Below are positions 55,036-63,538 of a DNA stretch of 64,000 nt, one piece after another (within the stretch, counting starts at the first letter, position 1; every line of letters begins with the position of its first letter). The notes under the pieces are model-generated. The model was not told where the DNA came from and did not search any database. It worked only from the letters and a program-made list of their open reading frames with translations. The stretch comes from Actinomycetota bacterium. Lineage in GTDB: Bacteria; Actinomycetota; Coriobacteriia; Anaerosomatales; Anaerosomataceae. The position numbers were made by a program, and so were the translations under genes. The stretch lies in assembly GCA_009668945.1 (NCBI GenBank), contig SBEH01000003.1, forward strand, positions 1 through 64,000. Direction: 5' to 3'.

Positions 55036-56502
55036 TTGAGTGACCCTGACGTCGAGGTAGGAGCTGTCGCCGGCCCCGGCGACGAGCAGACCGGCGCCAC
55101 GAATCGCCGCGGTCGCGGCGTGTTCGCCGCCGTTCTGCTCCTCCTCCTGCTGCTCTGCGCGGTCACCACGATCACGCAGACCTACGTCACGGCCGGCTCC
55201 GACCGCACGATCCGCAGCGTCACCCAGAACCTCGAATGCCTGCAATGTCACGTCGAGCTGATTCCCGAATTCTCCAAGGACTGGGTGCACAATCCGTTCG
55301 AGTCTGAGCGATGCACGACCTGCCACACGCCGCACGGCGAGATCGAGACCACGACTGTACTCGGCGGGATCAAGCAGGTGTGGAATCGCACGCGCACTCT
55401 CGTCGAGTGGCTGCCGCTCAAGATCATCCTCGACGTTTTCGGAACCGGCGATCAGGTGGCAGGAGAGGACGGCGGCGGCGTCAAGAGCCGTACTGAGAAG
55501 CAGGTCAAGGGGCAGAAGTCCGAGCTGGTCATGCCCATGGACGAACTCTGCTGGATGTGCCACGGTGACATGGGTCCGCAGCGTAACGAGGCGTACGCTC
55601 ACGTGCCGTTCGTCAAGGGTCGGTGTACGGAGTGTCACGACCCCCATGCATCGGACTACCGTGTCATGCTCGTGATGCCGGTCGAGGACCTGTGCATCAC
55701 GTGCCATCCGATCGGCCCCGAACTGAAGCGCAAGCAGGTCCACGCGCCGGTCGACGGCTTCCACTGCACGAACTGCCACGATCCGCACGGCACGCAGTGG
55801 AAGGGCATGCTGGTCGACAACCAGCGGGACCTGTGCTTCACGTGTCACCCGTCGGTGGCACGGCTCTCGGGCATGTCCGTCCAACACGGCCCATATCTGA
55901 ACGACGCGTGTTCGGACTGTCATGAGCCGCACGGCTCCGACTATATGCCGCTTCTCCGAAGGAGCCAGCCCGCGCTGTGCTATGGCTGCCACCCCGGCAT
56001 CCAGAATCAGTTCCTGAGGGCCAGCCACCACCCGGTGGGCACGATCTCGCTGGACTGCACCGGATGTCACGATGCGCACGCCACGAACTACGCGGGGCTG
56101 CTCTACGACAACGACAACGGTATCTGCTACGACTGCCACGCCGTGCCGATCCAGACGACCTACGACCGTTCGGCGCACTTCAGGACTCCGTGTTGGGGAT
56201 GTCATACGCCCCACGGTTCCGACTATGGGCCGCTACTCAAGGCGCCGCAGCCCGAAGTGTGCTTCGCGTGCCATCCCCGCTCTGCGTATGACGATCGGGC
56301 CGGCGGCTACAAGAACCACCCGGTGCGGCCGGTGTTCTTCGACGTGCACGAGAACACCGGGCTCACGTGCACCACGACCTGCCACAACCCGCACGGCACG
56401 CAGTACACGCGCATGCTCCAGCACTACAACGCTCCGCAGGACGGCAACTGCCTGATCTGCCACGCGGTGGTGCCGGGCCAGATCGTCGGCGTCGACTACT
56501 AG
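55036..56502 (+). CDS. Membrane-anchored multihaem c-type cytochrome with paired CXXCH motifs (14 CXXCH plus one CX3CH)
   Basis: 488 aa. One N-terminal helix (GVFAAVLLLLLLLCAVTTI) without a clear cleavage site, then a long haem domain. Fourteen CXXCH motifs occur mostly in pairs, the second of each pair followed by PHG or similar (doubled-CXXCH family). One further site reads CTTTCH, a CX3CH spacing, near the C-terminus and also followed by NPHG. A helical insert of about 80 residues separates the first pair from the rest. Such proteins carry electrons between the quinone pool and outer partners. TTG 55036 has GGGGAGG just upstream; ATG 55018 or TTG 55006 are alternatives. Confidence 0.9.
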   Translation: MSDPDVEVGAVAGPGDEQTGATNRRGRGVFAAVLLLLLLLCAVTTITQTYVTAGSDRTIRSVTQNLECLQCHVELIPEFSKDWVHNPFESERCTTCHTPHGEIETTTVLGGIKQVWNRTRTLVEWLPLKIILDVFGTGDQVAGEDGGGVKSRTEKQVKGQKSELVMPMDELCWMCHGDMGPQRNEAYAHVPFVKGRCTECHDPHASDYRVMLVMPVEDLCITCHPIGPELKRKQVHAPVDGFHCTNCHDPHGTQWKGMLVDNQRDLCFTCHPSVARLSGMSVQHGPYLNDACSDCHEPHGSDYMPLLRRSQPALCYGCHPGIQNQFLRASHHPVGTISLDCTGCHDAHATNYAGLLYDNDNGICYDCHAVPIQTTYDRSAHFRTPCWGCHTPHGSDYGPLLKAPQPEVCFACHPRSAYDDRAGGYKNHPVRPVFFDVHENTGLTCTTTCHNPHGTQYTRMLQHYNAPQDGNCLICHAVVPGQIVGVDY

Positions 56503-56507
56503 ACCGC

Positions 56508-57500
56508 ATGACGGACTCCTCCGCCCCCCGCTTCGCCGTGCATCCGCGCACCCTGACGCTCCTGCTGCTGGCGGTCGCCATCATCGCGGGTGCGGCCGTG
56601 TGGTACTACGTGAGCAGGCCTCTGCCCGGCTCGGTGGAACTCGTCGACCTGCCCGAGGAGTCAACGGCCACGGTAGGGTTCGCGGGCATGTTCCCGGCAG
56701 CCGACGCCGATCCGATCGCGAATCCCCTCGGCATCGCGTTCGACGGAGAGACTCTCTTCATTGCCGAGTCTGACGCCGCACGGATTCGGCTGTTCGACAT
56801 GGTTGGAGGCAACGTCGGCGTCATCGATCTCGGGTCCGAGGAGCCGACCGTGGCGGTGTACCCGTCGGCACTTGCCCTGACCGATGACGGACGACTTGCG
56901 GTGGTAGACAACTCGCGCAATCGCGTGCTCGTGGTGGCAGCAGCCGCCTCGGATGATCCGAAGGTGCTGCTGACGATCGCGGGCACCAAGAAGAAGCCGA
57001 TGACGCCGACAGCTGTGGCGTACTCGGAAGGCGAGTTCTACGTCTTCGACGCGGCAGTGCAGGGCATTCGCGTGTATGCGTCAGATGGCGACCGGGTGCG
57101 CACTATCGGCACGGACCTCGCGCCTACGCCCGCGGTCGTATCGGGGATGTGTGTCGCCGACGGTGCGGTCTACCTGACCGATTCGACCGGAGGCAGGGTG
57201 CTGAGAATAGACGCTCAGACGGGCCTCCAGGAGGCGGTATTCCCCGATGGGTACCCGTTGCCGCGCTCGGTTCGTCTTGGACCGGCCGGGGGAGTCATCG
57301 TGGTAGACACATTCGACAGGGCCGTCTACTTCGCCTCGACCGACGGCGAACGTGGCGACGTCATCGACGCCGATGCGGTGGCCGATGGTCCGATGGACTC
57401 GCCGCGGGATGCCGTGTGGGTGCCCCAGGTCGCGCGCCTCTACGTGACGGACGCCGGGCTCGGTCGCGTCATGGTGTACAACGTCCGTGGAACCGAGTAG
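56508..57500 (+). CDS. Second membrane-anchored NHL-like beta-propeller protein
   Basis: 330 aa. Short cytosolic N-terminus, one helix (LTLLLLAVAIIAGAAVWYYV), then ELVDLP and a propeller of five to six degenerate NHL-type blades (NPLGIAFDGETLFIAESDAARIRLFD is the clearest, YVTDAGLGRVMVYN the last). The helix-plus-LVDLP arrangement copies the protein at 52705, so the two are paralogues flanking the cytochromes. ATG 56508 is five bases after the cytochrome stop. Confidence 0.8.
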   Translation: MTDSSAPRFAVHPRTLTLLLLAVAIIAGAAVWYYVSRPLPGSVELVDLPEESTATVGFAGMFPAADADPIANPLGIAFDGETLFIAESDAARIRLFDMVGGNVGVIDLGSEEPTVAVYPSALALTDDGRLAVVDNSRNRVLVVAAAASDDPKVLLTIAGTKKKPMTPTAVAYSEGEFYVFDAAVQGIRVYASDGDRVRTIGTDLAPTPAVVSGMCVADGAVYLTDSTGGRVLRIDAQTGLQEAVFPDGYPLPRSVRLGPAGGVIVVDTFDRAVYFASTDGERGDVIDADAVADGPMDSPRDAVWVPQVARLYVTDAGLGRVMVYNVRGTE

Positions 57501-57517
57501 CGAAGCAGGGCTTTTCG

Positions 57518-57973
57518 ATGCGCAGCGGCACGCTGAAACTGATTGCATTCGCGGCGATACTGGCGGCGATCGCCGCCGCAGCTTGCGCGCCGAAGGGCGC
57601 CGAAGCCGAGATGCATCCGGCGGTTGGGGCCGTTCAGCACCTGCTCGAACTGCGCGCCGATGATGTCCGTGACGCCGAAGCGTACGCGCCGTACTTCGCG
57701 GACTCGGCGCTCGCGACCGCGCTTGCCGAGAGCGCGGCCGGTACGGAGAAGACGCGCCGGGTGCCCGAGTGGGAGACTCCGTATTTGAGCGAGCTCACGC
57801 CGAGCACCGCCTCTGTGGCGGTCGTGTGGAAAGAGAGCGACGGTTTCCCCGATTGGCCGGCGGTTCACGTATTCATGCTCGCCCTGCAGGATGACGCGTG
57901 GATCGTGGAGGATGCTGTCGAGGCGTCGGCCGCGCCGGAACCCCTGGATGACTTTGAGTGGCGGGAGGAGTAG
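57518..57973 (+). CDS. Small lipoprotein of unknown function
   Basis: 151 aa with a lipoprotein-type signal: MRSGTLKL, a hydrophobic stretch and a lipobox ending AAAAC, Cys at about residue 23. The mature part begins with charged residues and a helix (VQHLLELRADDVRDAEAYAPYF), then a mixed region resembling small periplasmic alpha/beta folds. No named domain recognised. It starts 17 bases after the NHL gene and is almost joined to the next lipoprotein gene, so it probably belongs to the same transcript. Confidence 0.7.
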   Translation: MRSGTLKLIAFAAILAAIAAAACAPKGAEAEMHPAVGAVQHLLELRADDVRDAEAYAPYFADSALATALAESAAGTEKTRRVPEWETPYLSELTPSTASVAVVWKESDGFPDWPAVHVFMLALQDDAWIVEDAVEASAAPEPLDDFEWREE

Positions 57974-57974
57974 G

Positions 57975-58505
57975 ATGCGTGCCTCTGCGGTTCGGGAGAC
58001 CCTTCTCCGCATCTCATTGCTGCTGCTTGCGGCGCTGCTCGCGGTGCTGGTCCTCGGCTGCGAAAGCGGCGAGAGTGCTGGGAAGGTGGGGGAAGCGGTC
58101 GCACCCGCTCAGTGGGATCTCTCGACTCCGGAGTCAGCGGTGAGGTCGTACCTGGATTGGGTGAGCTTCTCCTACCGGATGGCGAACTCGGACATTCCGT
58201 CGGCGACGATGACGCCCGAGGAAGGCGTTCGCGTCGACTCCTACATCCAGCTCAATCGCATGGAAGGCAAGGGCATCGAGCAGTTCCTCGAGTCGTTCGA
58301 GGTCGTCTCGGTGACCGAAGAAGCATCGTCGGCGGTCCTGGTATCCCGCGAAGCATGGCGCTATCGCTACTTCTCTCTGGAGTCGCTCAAGTACCTGACC
58401 GATGGTCTGACCGCCAGCTATGACGCGACCTACACGCTCGTCGCCGAGCCGCAGGGGTGGCTGGTCGACAAGGTCGAGGCTACCGCGGAAGACGAGGTGC
58501 AGTAG
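57975..58505 (+). CDS. Second lipoprotein of unknown function
   Basis: 176 aa. Signal with RISLLLLAALLAVLVLGC, lipobox LVLGC, Cys at about residue 29. The mature part has TPESAVRSYLDWVSFSYRM, a start reminiscent of DUF4878-like or NTF2-like lipoproteins in which a helix precedes a curved sheet, and ends YTLVAEPQGWLVDKVEA. That resemblance is a guess. It begins one base after the previous stop, so the two lipoproteins are coupled and may be distant relatives. Confidence 0.7.
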   Translation: MRASAVRETLLRISLLLLAALLAVLVLGCESGESAGKVGEAVAPAQWDLSTPESAVRSYLDWVSFSYRMANSDIPSATMTPEEGVRVDSYIQLNRMEGKGIEQFLESFEVVSVTEEASSAVLVSREAWRYRYFSLESLKYLTDGLTASYDATYTLVAEPQGWLVDKVEATAEDEVQ

Positions 58506-58548
58506 CTCTTCTCTGGCCGGACGGCCGGGGAGGAGCTCGCAGCCCCTG

Positions 58549-58557
58549 TGCTATACT
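58549..58557 (+). promoter_or_regulatory. Extended -10 element before the radical SAM gene
   Basis: TG-C-TATACT, one of the best matches to the consensus in the window, ends 63 bases before the ATG at 58621. No -35 box. Confidence 0.48.
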
Positions 58558-58620
58558 CCCGCCTTGTTCTGTCCGGGTAGGTTGTGCACGCGCGGGCGAC
58601 GTTTGGAGGGCGCCACCTTC

Positions 58621-60390
58621 ATGTCCAAGACGGACCTCGTCCTGCTGCATGCGCCCAGTGTCTACGACTTCCGGCAGACCTCGATCATGTACGGGCCGGT
58701 CTCGGACCTCGTCCCGTCTAGTCCGATCTTCGAGATGTACCCCCTCGGCTTCACGACCATCGGCGAGTATCTCGAGCGGCACGGCATTCGCGTCCGAATC
58801 GTCAATCTGGCCGTACTGATGCTGTCGAAGCCGGACTTCGACGTGGAGAAGGCCATCCGAGAGATGGACCCGGTCGCCTTCGGCATCGATCTTCACTGGG
58901 CGCCGCATGCACACGGCGCTGTCGAGGTAGCGCGGCTGTGCAAGGAGTACCATCCTCACACGCCGGTCGTCTTCGGCGGGTTCACGTCGACCTACTACCA
59001 CGAGGAGCTCATCGCCTACGACTGCGTGGACTACGTGCTTCGCGGCGACTCGACCGAGGAACCGTTCACGCGCCTCATGTACGCGCTGAAGCGGGGAAGC
59101 AGCGTCTCGGACATCCCGAACCTCATCTGGAAGGACGCGTCAGGTGCGATCGTGGTCAACGCGTTCACCTGTGTCCCTCCGACGTTCGACCACGTCAAAC
59201 TCGACTACAGCTTCTCCATGCGTTCGGTGATCCGGGACCGGGACATGCGATCGTCACTCCCGTTCAAGGACTGGCTCAGCTACCCGGTCTCTGCATCGCT
59301 TACGTGTCGCGGATGCACCCGCAACTGCGTCACGTGCGGGGGATCGGCTAGCGCATTCCGCGACCACTACGGGCGAGACCGGGTCGCGTTCCGAGACCCG
59401 GAGCTGCTTGTAGCCGACATCGCACATATCGCGCGCCACATCCCGGGTCCGGTGTTCGTGCTGAACGACTTCCGCCAGGCCGGTGACGCGTACGTCGAGC
59501 AGTTCATCACGGGCCTGAAGCGCATCGACTTCAAGAACCCGATCGGCTTCGAGTTCTTCACGCCGCCTTCCGAGGAGTTCTACCAGCTGCTGAACGAGAA
59601 CCTGAACGACTACTCGGTGGAGGTCTCGGCCGAGAGTCACGACGACTCGGTGCGTGCCGCCTTCGGCAAGCCGTACACCTGGGATTCGCTCTGCCAGTCC
59701 GTCGAGGCGGCGTTCCGCAACAACTGTCAGCGCTTCGACCTGTACTTCATGACAGGCATTCCCACCCAGACCGCGGCCTCCGTTCTCGGCACGGTCGAGG
59801 CGGTCGAGGCGCTGTACGAACGGATAGGCAACAACCCGAAGCTTCTGCCCTTCATCGGGCCCATGGCGCCGTTCCTGGACCCGGGCTCGCAGGTGTTCGA
59901 GGATCCCGGGCGGTTCGGCTACACGCTTCGCGCGCGGACGCTCGAGGAACACCGCCGGCTGCTCATGCAGCCTTCGTGGAAGTACATCCTGAACTACGTG
60001 CCAGACGCGATGACGCTCGACGAGATGGTCGACGTCACCTACGAGGCGGCACTCGGCCTCAACAGGCTGAAGGCGAGGGTGGGCGCGATCGATCCTGGCA
60101 CGGCAGCGACGACGGAGCAGCGTGTCCTCGAGGCCCAGATCGCGATGGCGAGGATCGATGAGATCATGCGCCACGACGAGCCGGAGCGCAGCACGCTCCT
60201 GGATGCCTACAAGCACGAGATCGACCAGCTCAACGAGAGCACGGTGTGCGAGAAGACGGAGTTGAACTGGCCGGCGAGCGCGAACCTCGGACACGTGCTG
60301 AACAACGTGCGCTTGTGGTTCCGGGTCAACGCCGAGCTGGCCTTCCCGCGCCTGAGGAAGTACGACGACCGCTTCGCAGGGGAGCGCTGA
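58621..60390 (+). CDS. B12-binding-domain radical SAM protein
   Basis: 589 aa. The N-terminal part (about 1-190) has the flavodoxin-like cobalamin-binding fold with FGGFTSTYYHEE, though the usual DxHxxG base motif is only loosely present (FGIDLHWAPHAHG). The radical SAM cluster Cys residues are Cys232, Cys236 and Cys239 (CTRNCVTC), preceded by another Cys at 229. The C-terminal 150 residues are helical and hydrophilic. Members do methylations or rearrangements on unusual substrates; the reaction here is unknown. GGAGGG lies upstream of the ATG. menG follows after four bases. Confidence 0.87.
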   Translation: MSKTDLVLLHAPSVYDFRQTSIMYGPVSDLVPSSPIFEMYPLGFTTIGEYLERHGIRVRIVNLAVLMLSKPDFDVEKAIREMDPVAFGIDLHWAPHAHGAVEVARLCKEYHPHTPVVFGGFTSTYYHEELIAYDCVDYVLRGDSTEEPFTRLMYALKRGSSVSDIPNLIWKDASGAIVVNAFTCVPPTFDHVKLDYSFSMRSVIRDRDMRSSLPFKDWLSYPVSASLTCRGCTRNCVTCGGSASAFRDHYGRDRVAFRDPELLVADIAHIARHIPGPVFVLNDFRQAGDAYVEQFITGLKRIDFKNPIGFEFFTPPSEEFYQLLNENLNDYSVEVSAESHDDSVRAAFGKPYTWDSLCQSVEAAFRNNCQRFDLYFMTGIPTQTAASVLGTVEAVEALYERIGNNPKLLPFIGPMAPFLDPGSQVFEDPGRFGYTLRARTLEEHRRLLMQPSWKYILNYVPDAMTLDEMVDVTYEAALGLNRLKARVGAIDPGTAATTEQRVLEAQIAMARIDEIMRHDEPERSTLLDAYKHEIDQLNESTVCEKTELNWPASANLGHVLNNVRLWFRVNAELAFPRLRKYDDRFAGER

Positions 60391-60394
60391 TCGC

Positions 60395-61123
60395 ATGGCT
60401 TCGCATGTCGGCGAAGAGATCTCCGGGTGCCCCACGACGGAGCGCGTGCAGACGATCTTCTCCACGATCGCGCCGCGATACGATCGCTTCAACCGGATCT
60501 CCAGTCTTGGCCTCGACAGGTCGTGGCGTCGGCGAGCGGTCAGGTACGCGGGTATAGCGCCCGCGGATCAGGTCCTCGACCTGGCCGCCGGCACCGGTGA
60601 TCTCACCATGGCGATCTTGAGGTACGCCGAGCCCGCAGGTCTGCTCTCCACCGACTTCGTGCCTGAGATGCTGGAGGTCGGCGAGCAGAAGGCCTCAAGG
60701 TATCAGGGCGAGACCCTCGTGAGTTTCGCGGTCGTAGACGCCCAGGCACTGCCGTTCCACGACGATGCCTACGACGTCGTGACCGTCGGTTTCGGTGTCA
60801 GGAACATGCCCGACCGCGCCGCCAACTTCAGGGAGGTCCGACGGGTCCTGAAGCCGGGCGGCCGGTATGCGGTACTCGAGTTCAGCCGTCCGTCGCCCGC
60901 ACCTTTCCGCGCCGTCTACCACCTCTATCTGCGTCACGTGATCCCGGCGCTCGGAGCGCTGTTGACACGCGACCGGCGTGCCTTCGAGTATCTGAACAAG
61001 TCCATCGAGGCGTTCCCCGGCAGGGTAGCCCTGGCTCGCGAGTTGCATGAGGCGGGATTCAGCCAGGTGCAGTGGCACACGATGACGTTCGGCATCGTCG
61101 CCGTTCACATCGCCACCAAATGA
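60395..61123 (+). CDS. menG: Demethylmenaquinone methyltransferase
   Basis: Last step of menaquinone synthesis (UbiE/MenG family). 242 aa: VQTIFSTIAPRYDRFNRISSLGLDRSWRR at the N-terminus, motif I LDLAAGTGDLTMAIL, FGVRNMPDR and LKPGGRYAVLEFSRP. All match UbiE/MenG. It lies between the radical SAM gene and an amidohydrolase, which together may relate to quinone chemistry. AGGGGAG precedes the ATG. Confidence 0.93.
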   Translation: MASHVGEEISGCPTTERVQTIFSTIAPRYDRFNRISSLGLDRSWRRRAVRYAGIAPADQVLDLAAGTGDLTMAILRYAEPAGLLSTDFVPEMLEVGEQKASRYQGETLVSFAVVDAQALPFHDDAYDVVTVGFGVRNMPDRAANFREVRRVLKPGGRYAVLEFSRPSPAPFRAVYHLYLRHVIPALGALLTRDRRAFEYLNKSIEAFPGRVALARELHEAGFSQVQWHTMTFGIVAVHIATK

Positions 61124-61192
61124 TCCGCTTCCGATGGAGATGACTCCACATCTGCGTGTAGGATAGGGAACCGGTACGCGTACGAAGGATCG

Positions 61193-62551
61193 ATGCCGAA
61201 GATGTTGCTTCTAGCCCGATACGTGCTTCCAATGAGCGGCCCGCACATCGAGGACGGGGCCGTGCTGGTCCAGGACGGCCGGATCGCCGGCATCGGTGAT
61301 CGCGACGACATGCTGCGGAAGTACCCGCACGAGGAGGTCGTCGACTACGGCCTCGCGGCGTTGATGCCGGGCTTCGTGGATCTGCACACCCACATGGAGT
61401 ACTCGATCTTCCGGGGCGTCGTCGATGATCTGCCGTACTCCAAGTGGAAGATGGCCGTGCAGGGGAGAGAGGACCGTCTCTCGGAGCAGGACTGGGCCGA
61501 CTCGGCGGTGCTCGGCGCGGTCGAGACGATCCGATCGGGCATCACGTGCGTGGCCGATATCACCTCGTCCGGCGCTAGCGTGCAGGCCACGCAGGACTCC
61601 GGCCTGAGGGGCGTGCTGTACCGTGAGGTGTCCACGATGGACGTCGCATCCGTAGAGCGTGTCCTCGCCGAGGCGAAGGCCGACATCGCCGCGTGGGAAT
61701 CCCGAACTGACACTGGCCGCATCACGATCGGCATCGCCCCCCACGGTCCGTACACCTGCCATCCGAAGCTGTTCCAGGCGCTGTCGGAGGCGGTGGCGGC
61801 CGATGACCGCCCGGTGACGATCCACCTGGCGGGCTCGCGAGACGAGTACGACTTCGTGAAGTACGGGTCCTCGCCGCTCGCGCAGGACTTCCGTCAGCAG
61901 TCCGGTTGGGCCGAGCAGGCATGGATGCCCACCGGGGTCAGTCCCGTGCGCTACGTGTACCAGTGGGGTGTTCTGGACCTGCCGAACGTTCTCGCGGTGC
62001 ACTGCGTTCACGTGGACGACGAGGACATCGAGGTTCTGAAGCGCACCGACACCGCGGTCGCGTACTGCCCGCGCTGCAATGCGAAACTCGGAATGGGCAC
62101 CGCGCCGCTGGGCGACTTCCACAGCGCGGGGCTGCGTGTGGGACTCGGCACCGACTCGCCTGCATCCACGAGCACCATCGACTTCTTCGAGGAGATGCGG
62201 GTCGGCCTGCTCATCCAGCGCAGCATGCGCGGGGAGCAAGGCTTCTTCACCGCCGAGCAGTTCGTCCGGATGGCCACGATCGACGGGGCCAGGGCGCTCA
62301 AGCTCGAGCACCTGATCGGAACCCTGGAGCCGGGCAAGTGCGCCGACATCATCGCAGTGGACCTCTCGCAGAGCTACCAGGTCCCGACGCAGAATCCCTA
62401 CAGTGCGCTCGTACACACATGCAATCAGGAGGACGTCCTGATGACCATGGTCGATGGATGCGTGCTCTACGATCGCGGCCGCTTCCTGACCCTCGATCCA
62501 GACGGCATGGGTGAGCGCGTCGAACGGCTGCGCGTGAAGATGCGGAGCTAG
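61193..62551 (+). CDS. Amidohydrolase / aminohydrolase (TRZ/ATZ-type, deaminase-like)
   Basis: 452 aa of the metal-dependent amidohydrolase superfamily. PGFVDLHTHMEYS carries the metal HxH, HGPYTCHPKLF a further His, HCVHVDDEDIE the next, and GLGTDSPAST the metal Asp. This set matches S-adenosylhomocysteine/methylthioadenosine deaminases and the aminofutalosine deaminase of the alternative menaquinone route. Being next to menG, the futalosine role is possible; other mqn genes are not in view, so this is only inference. The next gene starts right after its stop. Confidence 0.85.
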   Translation: MPKMLLLARYVLPMSGPHIEDGAVLVQDGRIAGIGDRDDMLRKYPHEEVVDYGLAALMPGFVDLHTHMEYSIFRGVVDDLPYSKWKMAVQGREDRLSEQDWADSAVLGAVETIRSGITCVADITSSGASVQATQDSGLRGVLYREVSTMDVASVERVLAEAKADIAAWESRTDTGRITIGIAPHGPYTCHPKLFQALSEAVAADDRPVTIHLAGSRDEYDFVKYGSSPLAQDFRQQSGWAEQAWMPTGVSPVRYVYQWGVLDLPNVLAVHCVHVDDEDIEVLKRTDTAVAYCPRCNAKLGMGTAPLGDFHSAGLRVGLGTDSPASTSTIDFFEEMRVGLLIQRSMRGEQGFFTAEQFVRMATIDGARALKLEHLIGTLEPGKCADIIAVDLSQSYQVPTQNPYSALVHTCNQEDVLMTMVDGCVLYDRGRFLTLDPDGMGERVERLRVKMRS

Positions 62552-62553
62552 GG

Positions 62554-62991
62554 ATGCACGAGCGCGGCCGGGTCATCACCGTGCGGGACGGGGCCGTAGA
62601 CGTCCGGATCGAGAGCGCCGGCAACTGCGACGGATGCAGCGCGTGCACGCGCACTCCGACAGGTGAGACGGTCATGCACGGCGTGTCCGACGCACATGGC
62701 GCGATGGTGGGCGATACCGTCGACGTCCTGATTCCGGACCGGGTTCGCTCGAAGGCCGCTGCAGCCGTGTTCGTAGTCCCTGTCGCCTGCATGTTGCTCG
62801 GATACCTGGCTGGCTTCTTGCTTGGACGCTGGGTGGGCTGGTCCCCGGACGTGAGCGGTCTCGTACTTGCGCTTGTGGCCGCCAACGTCGCGTTTGTCGG
62901 CGCACGCGCCGCCGAGCGCACGGTATCGAGTAACGAGGCGTACACGCCGAAAGTCAGTGCTATAATCGCGCGAGGCCGCGACCGGGGTTAG
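62554..62991 (+). CDS. RseC/MucC-like positive regulator of SoxR-reducing system
   Basis: 145 aa. Small N-terminal domain with a Cys cluster (NCDGCSACTR, near residues 27-36), then two helices (AAAVFVVPVACMLLGYLAGFLLG and VSGLVLALVAANVAFVGA) and a short cytosolic tail. This is the RseC layout. In several bacteria rseC-like genes go with the Rnf complex or SoxR reduction; here the neighbours are quinone and cytochrome genes. The clustered Cys may bind a metal or an iron-sulfur centre. Confidence 0.82.
   Translation: MHERGRVITVRDGAVDVRIESAGNCDGCSACTRTPTGETVMHGVSDAHGAMVGDTVDVLIPDRVRSKAAAAVFVVPVACMLLGYLAGFLLGRWVGWSPDVSGLVLALVAANVAFVGARAAERTVSSNEAYTPKVSAIIARGRDRG
62958..62966 (+). promoter_or_regulatory. 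Extended -10 element inside the end of the RseC-like gene
   Basis: TG-C-TATAAT, a perfect match to an extended -10, ends 70 bases before the GTG at 63037. It lies within the last codons of the RseC-like gene. Confidence 0.55.
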
Positions 62992-63036
62992 ACGCCCGCG
63001 CGGCCGTTCGGTCGACAAACAAGGAGGTATCCGCAC

Positions 63037-63465
63037 GTGAGCGATCAGGACTTCTTCTTCGACGAGGAGGAGACGGCCGCCGAGGCCAAGGACGCGAAGC
63101 CTTCGAAGGACGCGAAGACCGACTCCAAGACCCCGGCGAAGTCACCCGCGAAGGCCGAACCGGTTGCGCGCAAGAGCGCGCCCAGGTCCGCACCGGCTGC
63201 CGTATCGCTGTTCGAGCAGAGTGTCAGCATGACCGTCGCAGCGCTCATGACCGTGATCGGTCTGCTTCTCGGCGTGATCATCGGCTTCCTCGTGGCTCCG
63301 GACTCGACGACCGTGACCACCGGCACGACAGCCACCTCGACGGACACCGGCTCGACGGCACCGCAGCTCTCCGAGGAGCAGCTGCAGTCGGGTGCGCTGC
63401 CCGAGGGACACCCCGATATCGGCTCGGCGGGCGCCACCGGCACCGCTGAGGCGCCCAGCAACTAG
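63037..63465 (+). CDS. Single-spanning protein of unknown function with Lys/Ala/Asp-rich N-terminus
   Basis: 142 aa. Begins with DFFFDEEE, then a low-complexity Lys/Ala/Pro/Asp segment of about 45 residues, one helix (MTVAALMTVIGLLLGVIIGFLV, near 65-87) and a Thr/Ser/Gly-rich tail. No family recognised. The GTG start is set by a perfect AAGGAGGT ribosome site at 63020-63027 and it has its own strong extended -10, so high expression is likely. A hairpin follows. It shares its layout with the next gene, which suggests linked roles at the membrane. Confidence 0.75.
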   Translation: MSDQDFFFDEEETAAEAKDAKPSKDAKTDSKTPAKSPAKAEPVARKSAPRSAPAAVSLFEQSVSMTVAALMTVIGLLLGVIIGFLVAPDSTTVTTGTTATSTDTGSTAPQLSEEQLQSGALPEGHPDIGSAGATGTAEAPSN

Positions 63466-63479
63466 CCTCAAGAGTCCAA

Positions 63480-63515
63480 ACGAGGCCCGATCGGTCCTCA
63501 TCGTTCGGGCCTCGT
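63480..63515 (+). terminator. Strong hairpin between the last two genes, probable terminator or attenuator
   Basis: An 11-bp perfect stem (ACGAGGCCCGA with TCGGGCCTCGT) encloses a 14-base loop. No T run follows. It lies 14 bases after a stop codon and 24 before the next start. Confidence 0.6.
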
Positions 63516-63538
63516 ATCGTCAAGAGGGAGAACACGGC

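Noticed and set aside
58514-58532. GGCC-type small hairpin after the second lipoprotein as a terminator
   Set aside because: Only about four to five base pairs and no T run; could occur by chance at this GC content.
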